8,813 nucleotides of DNA from Clostridia bacterium (GTDB taxonomy: Bacteria > CBDUZB01 > JAGLHV01): NCBI GenBank assembly GCA_030595925.1, contig JAUVLC010000100.1, forward strand, positions 1-8,813, read 5' to 3'. Under the pieces are notes generated by a model. That model worked only from the letters and a program-made list of their open reading frames with translations. It was not told where the DNA came from and did not search any database. Below, piece after piece: positions 4,724 through 8,813 of this stretch; position 1 is the first letter of the stretch; every line of letters begins with the position of its first letter. The translations under genes were made by a program, and so were the position numbers.

Positions 4724-7700
4724 GTTTAGCTTCTTTTTCCATTAAACAAAAGGTGTTGGTTAACTTGCTTACCCTTATAGCTATTATTGTGGGAACTATA
4801 TGCACTTTTCGGATGCAACGGGAAGATTTTCCGGAAGTTAAGATTGATTATGTTTTTGTTTTAACTGTATATCCGGGGGCCTCTTCACTGGAAGTAGAAA
4901 AACTAATTACTATTCCCATAGAAGATGCCTTAAAAGATATTGACGGGATAGATACTTTTAGTTCCGGTTCTCAGGAAGGAGTATCCTCTATCTTTATAGA
5001 ATTAGAACCGGATTTATCCAATAGGGACAGGGTTATTACTGAAATAGCCAGAGAGGCAGATAAGGTTGTTCTTCCTGATGATGCGGAAGAACCCGATGTT
5101 GAAGAATTGGTGCTGGAGCATCCATTGATAGAGGTATCTTTTACCGGAGAGAATGTTTCTGAAGACGAGTTGCGAGGGTATGCCAAAAATTTTGAGGATA
5201 TAATAAAAAATATAAAAGGGATAGGTTCTGTTGATAGGGTGGGTTGGCGGGATAAGGAGATATCCATAGAGGTTGATCCGGCAAATCTTGAAAAATATTA
5301 TATTTCTTTAGCCCAGGTGATACGTAGTATCAGAAACCAGAATGTTAATCTCCCCGGTGGAAAACTTACTGCAGGAACAAAAGAATTAATTCTTCGTACG
5401 GTAGGAGAAATAGAGGAGGCGGATGAATTCGGAGATATAATTATTCGTACAAATACCGATGGTAAATATTTGAGGGTAAAGGATGTAGCCAGGATAAGGG
5501 AAACATTTGAAGAACAGGAGACACTATACAAAACTAATGGAAAAATATCTATAAACCTGATTCCTAAAAGAAAAAAAAGCGGGGATACAATAAAATTAGT
5601 AGATGAAATAAGAAAAGAAGCCGAAGAATACCGTAAAATTTTACCAAAAAATGTATCCATAGATTTTGTAAATGATATTGCTTTTTATGTAAAACGGCGT
5701 TTAAATGTGCTTACTTCCAATGGAATGATTGGATTAATATTATTAGTACTTACCTTGCTTTTATTTCTCAATGTACGTGTTGCCCTGGTTACGGCAATGG
5801 GCATTCCTTTTGCTTTTTTAACTGCTATTATTTTTATGTCTTTTTTTGGTGTGACCTTAAATTTACTTACTATGTTTGGCCTTATTTTGGTTTTGGGAAT
5901 GATTGTCGACGATGCTATTGTTGTTTCGGAGAATGTGTATCGTTATATGGAAGGTGGAATGCCTCCGAAAGAGGCGGCGATAAGGGGATCTGTTGAGGTT
6001 GCTGCTCCGGTAACCACTACCATTCTTACTACTACGGCTGCCTTTTTACCTCTAATGTTTATTTCCGGTATAATGGGTAAGTTTTTGCGTGTTTTTCCGA
6101 TGGGGGTTATTTTCTGTCTTGCTGCTTCACTTTTTGAAGCATTGATAATTTTACCCTCCCATTTAGCCGAATGGGTAAAGCCGTTAAAAAGTAAAGAAGA
6201 ATTAGGAGTAGCTAATGGATATTTGGGAGAAAAAAAACATAGATCATGGTTAGTAAAGGTACTATTTTTTCCTATTACTGTTTTACTGGCTTTGAAACAT
6301 TATTTATTTTCCCATGAAAGAAAGGGCAGTGAATCAGGATGGTTCCAAAAAATACTTACTGCCTATACAAAAATACTTCATTTTAGTGTGAACAGTCGTT
6401 ATAAAATGTGCTTGGGTGCGTTAATTATACTTGTTGGAGCGGTAATTTTTTCGTTCAAAGTAATGCCCTTTAAACTTTTTCCCGGTGTTATTGAAATTTT
6501 TTATGTAAGAATAGAAACGCCTGAAGGGACTTCCCTGCAAGAAACTAATAGAGCAATTTCTAAGATAGAACAGTTTATTTTGCAGTTACCCAAAGAAGAA
6601 CTGGAAAATGTTACAACCACAGTCGGTTTTGTCGGAGAGATAGGAGGCGGTCCGTTTGATAAAAATGGAAGTAAATATGCTCAGTGTGTAGTATATTTAA
6701 CCCCACAGCAGAATAGAACACGGGATGCAGATAGTATTATCACTGCTTTAAGAAAAGAAGTAGAGGAGAAAAAAATACCTGATTTAGTTAATTTAACCTT
6801 TGAAAAATTAAGAGAAGGCCCTCCGGTAGGTAAACCGGTATCTATTCAAATACGCGGTGATGATTATCCTGTTCTTACGGAAATATCGGGGAAAATGAAA
6901 TCATTCATGGAAACAATAGACGGGGTAGAAGATATTAAAGATGATTATGAATTGGATAAAGAAGAAATACAAATATATATTGACAAAAAAGAATCAGCAA
7001 GATTAGGATTAAGTGTCCTTCAGATTGCAGGGACAATCAGGTTTGCTTTTGAAGGCGGGGTGGCTACCACGATGAGAAAAGATGATGAAGATATTGAGGT
7101 AATTGTCAGACTTCCTCAGGAATATAAAAATAATATAAAAACATTGGAAAATTTAAGTATACCCAATAAGGAAGACAGATTGATTAAATTAAATAAAGTT
7201 GCTTATTTTAAAAAGCATCAGGGAATACGAAAATTAAACCATGAAGATGGAAGACGGACGGTAACCGTTACTGCTAATGTAGATGAAAATAAAACAACTG
7301 CCATTGCTTCTAATAAAAAAATAATTAATAAATTTAATAATATTCCACAGGAATATCCGGGATATAATCTAAAAACCGGTGGTGAATGGGAGGACACTAC
7401 AGAATCAATCCAATCAATGTTTCGGGCATTTGGGATTGCCTTTATGCTTATTTATCTGATTTTAGCCGTTCAATTCCGTTCCTATATCCAGCCGTTGATA
7501 ATAATGTTATCGGTTCCCTTTGGAATAGTTGGAGTGATTGCAGCTCTTTTTCTGCATGGTCAGCCGGTGAGTATTATGGCTATGTTTGGTGTTATTGGTT
7601 TAACCGGAGTAGTGGTTAATGACTCATTAATTCTGGTAGATTTTATCAATAAACTTAAAGAAAAAGGAACAGAAATGAAGACGGCAGTATTAGAAGCCGG

Positions 7701-7929
7701 ACGAACCAGATTAAGACCGATTTTACTTACCTCAATAACTACTATTGTTGCTCTCCTACCTCTTATTTATGGGATAGGAGGGGAAGAACCGTTTTTAGTG
7801 CCGGCAGCAATTGCTATGGCTTATGGTTTGTTAGCAGCTACCTTTTTAACCTTAATAATAGTGCCCTGTGTGTATCTAATCACTGAAGATGTTACCCATT
7901 TATTAACCGGCAGGAATAAAAACAACTAA
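4720..7929 (+). CDS. RND-family efflux pump permease (AcrB/MexB-like)
   Basis: A full-length 1069-residue inner-membrane proton antiporter of the resistance-nodulation-division superfamily, which expels drugs, lipophilic compounds or metals. Features in order: TM1 (about 11-29), then a first periplasmic porter domain with YPGASSLEVE and PIEDALKDIDGI; TM2 from about 336; TM4 with GMIVDDAIVVSENV, where Asp397 and Asp398 are the proton-relay pair; TM7 about 563-583; a second periplasmic domain with FPGVIEIFYVRIETPEGTS; TM8 about 903-922; TM10 with GVVVNDSLILVDF. The TM10 lysine of AcrB (Lys940) is replaced by Asn967 followed by Asp968, as in many environmental homologues, so substrate and relay details may differ. 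It is coupled to the TolC-like gene by an ATGA overlap. No periplasmic adaptor is encoded in the window; it must act from elsewhere or be missing. Confidence 0.93.
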   Translation: MSLASFSIKQKVLVNLLTLIAIIVGTICTFRMQREDFPEVKIDYVFVLTVYPGASSLEVEKLITIPIEDALKDIDGIDTFSSGSQEGVSSIFIELEPDLSNRDRVITEIAREADKVVLPDDAEEPDVEELVLEHPLIEVSFTGENVSEDELRGYAKNFEDIIKNIKGIGSVDRVGWRDKEISIEVDPANLEKYYISLAQVIRSIRNQNVNLPGGKLTAGTKELILRTVGEIEEADEFGDIIIRTNTDGKYLRVKDVARIRETFEEQETLYKTNGKISINLIPKRKKSGDTIKLVDEIRKEAEEYRKILPKNVSIDFVNDIAFYVKRRLNVLTSNGMIGLILLVLTLLLFLNVRVALVTAMGIPFAFLTAIIFMSFFGVTLNLLTMFGLILVLGMIVDDAIVVSENVYRYMEGGMPPKEAAIRGSVEVAAPVTTTILTTTAAFLPLMFISGIMGKFLRVFPMGVIFCLAASLFEALIILPSHLAEWVKPLKSKEELGVANGYLGEKKHRSWLVKVLFFPITVLLALKHYLFSHERKGSESGWFQKILTAYTKILHFSVNSRYKMCLGALIILVGAVIFSFKVMPFKLFPGVIEIFYVRIETPEGTSLQETNRAISKIEQFILQLPKEELENVTTTVGFVGEIGGGPFDKNGSKYAQCVVYLTPQQNRTRDADSIITALRKEVEEKKIPDLVNLTFEKLREGPPVGKPVSIQIRGDDYPVLTEISGKMKSFMETIDGVEDIKDDYELDKEEIQIYIDKKESARLGLSVLQIAGTIRFAFEGGVATTMRKDDEDIEVIVRLPQEYKNNIKTLENLSIPNKEDRLIKLNKVAYFKKHQGIRKLNHEDGRRTVTVTANVDENKTTAIASNKKIINKFNNIPQEYPGYNLKTGGEWEDTTESIQSMFRAFGIAFMLIYLILAVQFRSYIQPLIIMLSVPFGIVGVIAALFLHGQPVSIMAMFGVIGLTGVVVNDSLILVDFINKLKEKGTEMKTAVLEAGRTRLRPILLTSITTIVALLPLIYGIGGEEPFLVPAAIAMAYGLLAATFLTLIIVPCVYLITEDVTHLLTGRNKNN

Positions 7930-7971
7930 AAAAGTTTTTTTCTATGCAGACTGTCTTGCAACCTTGTTTTT

Positions 7972-7995
7972 GGTAGCCGCAGGCTTTAGCCTGCG
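7972..7995 (+). repeat. GTAGC-type REP palindrome behind the pump gene
   Basis: GGTAGC is followed by CGCAGGCT-TT-AGCCTGCG, a perfect 8-base hairpin. It is the reverse complement of copy 1 in the padR leader, with identity over 30 bases (7967-7996). There is no T-run next to it, so terminator function is not supported. It abuts the duplicated pump tail. Confidence 0.8.
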
Positions 7996-7997
7996 TA

Positions 7998-8060
7998 TGT
8001 ATCTAATCCCTGAAAATGTCACTGGTTTAATAACTGGCAGGAATAAAAATAACTAAAAAG
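7998..8060 (+). pseudogene. Remnant 3' end of a second RND pump gene
   Basis: These 63 bases align without gaps to 7871-7933, the end of the intact pump gene plus its first post-stop bases, with about 53 identities. Translated, they give YLIPENVTGLITGRNKNN then stop, against YLITEDVTHLLTGRNKNN in the intact protein (14 of 18 identical). Everything upstream is replaced by the REP palindrome. This is best read as the last trace of a tandem paralogue, removed by deletion ending at the REP. The differences lie at third and non-third positions, so the duplication is not recent. Confidence 0.75.
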
Positions 8061-8070
8061 AGCATTTTTT

Positions 8071-8813
8071 TTATATGAACGCATCTTTGAGTAGTTGAGA
8101 TTGTCTTTCGTAAGCATGGCGGGGATCTTTGGGTTTACTCAGCAGAGAAATTTCCTGACAGATAAGACGGGCAATATTCATTATATGTCGTTGGCTGTGT
8201 TTTAATTCTCTGATATAAAGCGGGTGGTCACGATTTATATAAACTATCTCTCCTTCGATAAATGATTCAGGTCCCTCCGGACCAAAGTGGTCTAACACAA
8301 GAGCAAGATTCATCTGACCGATTTTCATTTTTTTTATAAGAGCACTTGATGATAGTTGTTTTAAATGAGGCCGCTTAGTACGTTTTTTTCTGGATTTCTT
8401 TTTTTGTTCTGATTTGATATCTTTTCCGTTTTCGGGTGGTTTTGATGAGATGTTTCCAATAGTTGCTGTTTCATTGCCTGAAGATTCAGGTTGTCCGACA
8501 GGTAAGAGTCCCGGAGGGCACCATTCTTTATTTTTCATTAGAGCGGCTTCTATTTTTCTGGTAACTTCTTTTAAAGTACGCTTTATACGGAAATTTTCTT
8601 TTTCATCGGATTGCCTGTTTAATTCTTCTTTTACCTGAGTAACAATTTTTTGCATAACTTTACTAAATATTTCAAATTCCCGGGTATCTTTTACAAAATC
8701 ATTTCTGTCACTGGTAAGAATCAAAAAATCAGCATTAACCTCACCGGTTATTCGAGGGAGTAGATTGGATTCAATTCCGAAAGAAAATCTTTTTACAGAA
8801 ACCTGTTTAACCC
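8071..8813 (-). CDS. C-terminal part of a probable GHKL/HSP90-like ATP-binding protein (cut by window edge)
   Basis: The frame is open from the TAA at 8071-8073 to the right edge (about 247 residues), so the true start lies outside; a TTG at 8724 is internal. The visible part begins VKQVSVKRFSFGIESNLLP, then RITGEVNADFLILTSDRNDF and a helical stretch. This resembles the segment after the ATPase domain in HATPase_c_3-type proteins, where a TG-x-(V/I)-x-x-DFL...DR-x-x-F pattern occurs. A low-complexity basic linker follows (KKKSRKKRTKRPHLKQ). The C-terminal domain has YINRDHPLYI and RLICQEISLL, also seen at the end of such proteins. None of the ATP-binding motifs (N, G1, G2 boxes) is in view, so the assignment is inference. 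It is convergent with the efflux operon and unrelated to it in strand and probably in function. Confidence 0.5.
   Translation of the reverse strand, partial: VKQVSVKRFSFGIESNLLPRITGEVNADFLILTSDRNDFVKDTREFEIFSKVMQKIVTQVKEELNRQSDEKENFRIKRTLKEVTRKIEAALMKNKEWCPPGLLPVGQPESSGNETATIGNISSKPPENGKDIKSEQKKKSRKKRTKRPHLKQLSSSALIKKMKIGQMNLALVLDHFGPEGPESFIEGEIVYINRDHPLYIRELKHSQRHIMNIARLICQEISLLSKPKDPRHAYERQSQLLKDAFI

Noticed and set aside
4971-5660. Two minus-strand open frames inside the RND gene
   Set aside because: Serine-rich shadow translations of a well-conserved pump gene, with no start signals.
7386-7619. Plus-strand 77-codon frame inside the RND gene
   Set aside because: Out-of-frame overlap with conserved transmembrane segments of the pump.
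7930-8070. Intrinsic terminator between the convergent pump and right-end genes
   Set aside because: The only strong hairpin is the REP palindrome, which has no adjacent T-run; the other candidates are just A and T tracts with weak pairing.
8414-8638. Plus-strand 74-codon frame opposite the right-end gene
   Set aside because: It is antisense to a longer open gene with plausible domain content and has no ribosome binding site.
8722-8724. TTG as the start of the right-end gene
   Set aside because: The same frame continues without a stop to the window edge with family-like residues, so the start lies outside.

Overview
The window is an AT-rich stretch of bacterial chromosome from a Gram-negative organism: it encodes a TolC-type outer-membrane factor with a signal peptide and an RND inner-membrane pump. 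Dispersed GTAGC-type palindromes, a REP-associated transposase, a small GIY-YIG nuclease and an IS21 end give it the repeat-rich look of genomes from uncultivated environmental lineages. The sequence alone does not fix the phylum.

Layout. Positions 1-434 are one end of an IS21-family element on the minus strand: the start of istA, preceded by four tandem 22-23 bp terminal repeats. It may have landed just inside an unknown gene, of which only a consensus ribosome binding site and start codon remain. Positions 644-904 form a non-coding MITE-like element with near-perfect ends and a 7-bp direct repeat. Next come fxsA (minus) and a PadR-family regulator (plus), divergently transcribed. Consensus-like promoters lie back to back, and a striking composite palindrome, the likely operator, covers the padR promoter. 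The padR leader is itself crowded with hairpin repeats.

The most unusual part is 2297-3224. A REP-associated tyrosine transposase (RAYT, Y1/HUH type) carries REP palindromes in frame inside its own coding sequence. It is preceded by a 69-bp miniature copy of its own REP-to-REP segment. Its 3' end is split by a cassette of about 273 bp that encodes a single-domain GIY-YIG endonuclease and is bounded by a 14-bp perfect inverted repeat (16/17 when extended). Removing the cassette restores a continuous RAYT reading frame with the expected REYIxNN tail. This reads as mobile elements nested within one another.

Positions 3284-7929 are a two-gene, translationally coupled efflux operon (TolC-like outer-membrane factor, then RND permease). 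The periplasmic adaptor that normally joins such partners is absent here. The upstream PadR regulator is a plausible controller of it. Behind the pump, a REP palindrome is followed by an 84%-identical second copy of the last 63 bases of the pump gene, the scar of a former tandem paralogue. The window ends in a convergent minus-strand gene that is open at the right edge. It resembles the C-terminal part of a large GHKL/HSP90-like ATP-binding protein.
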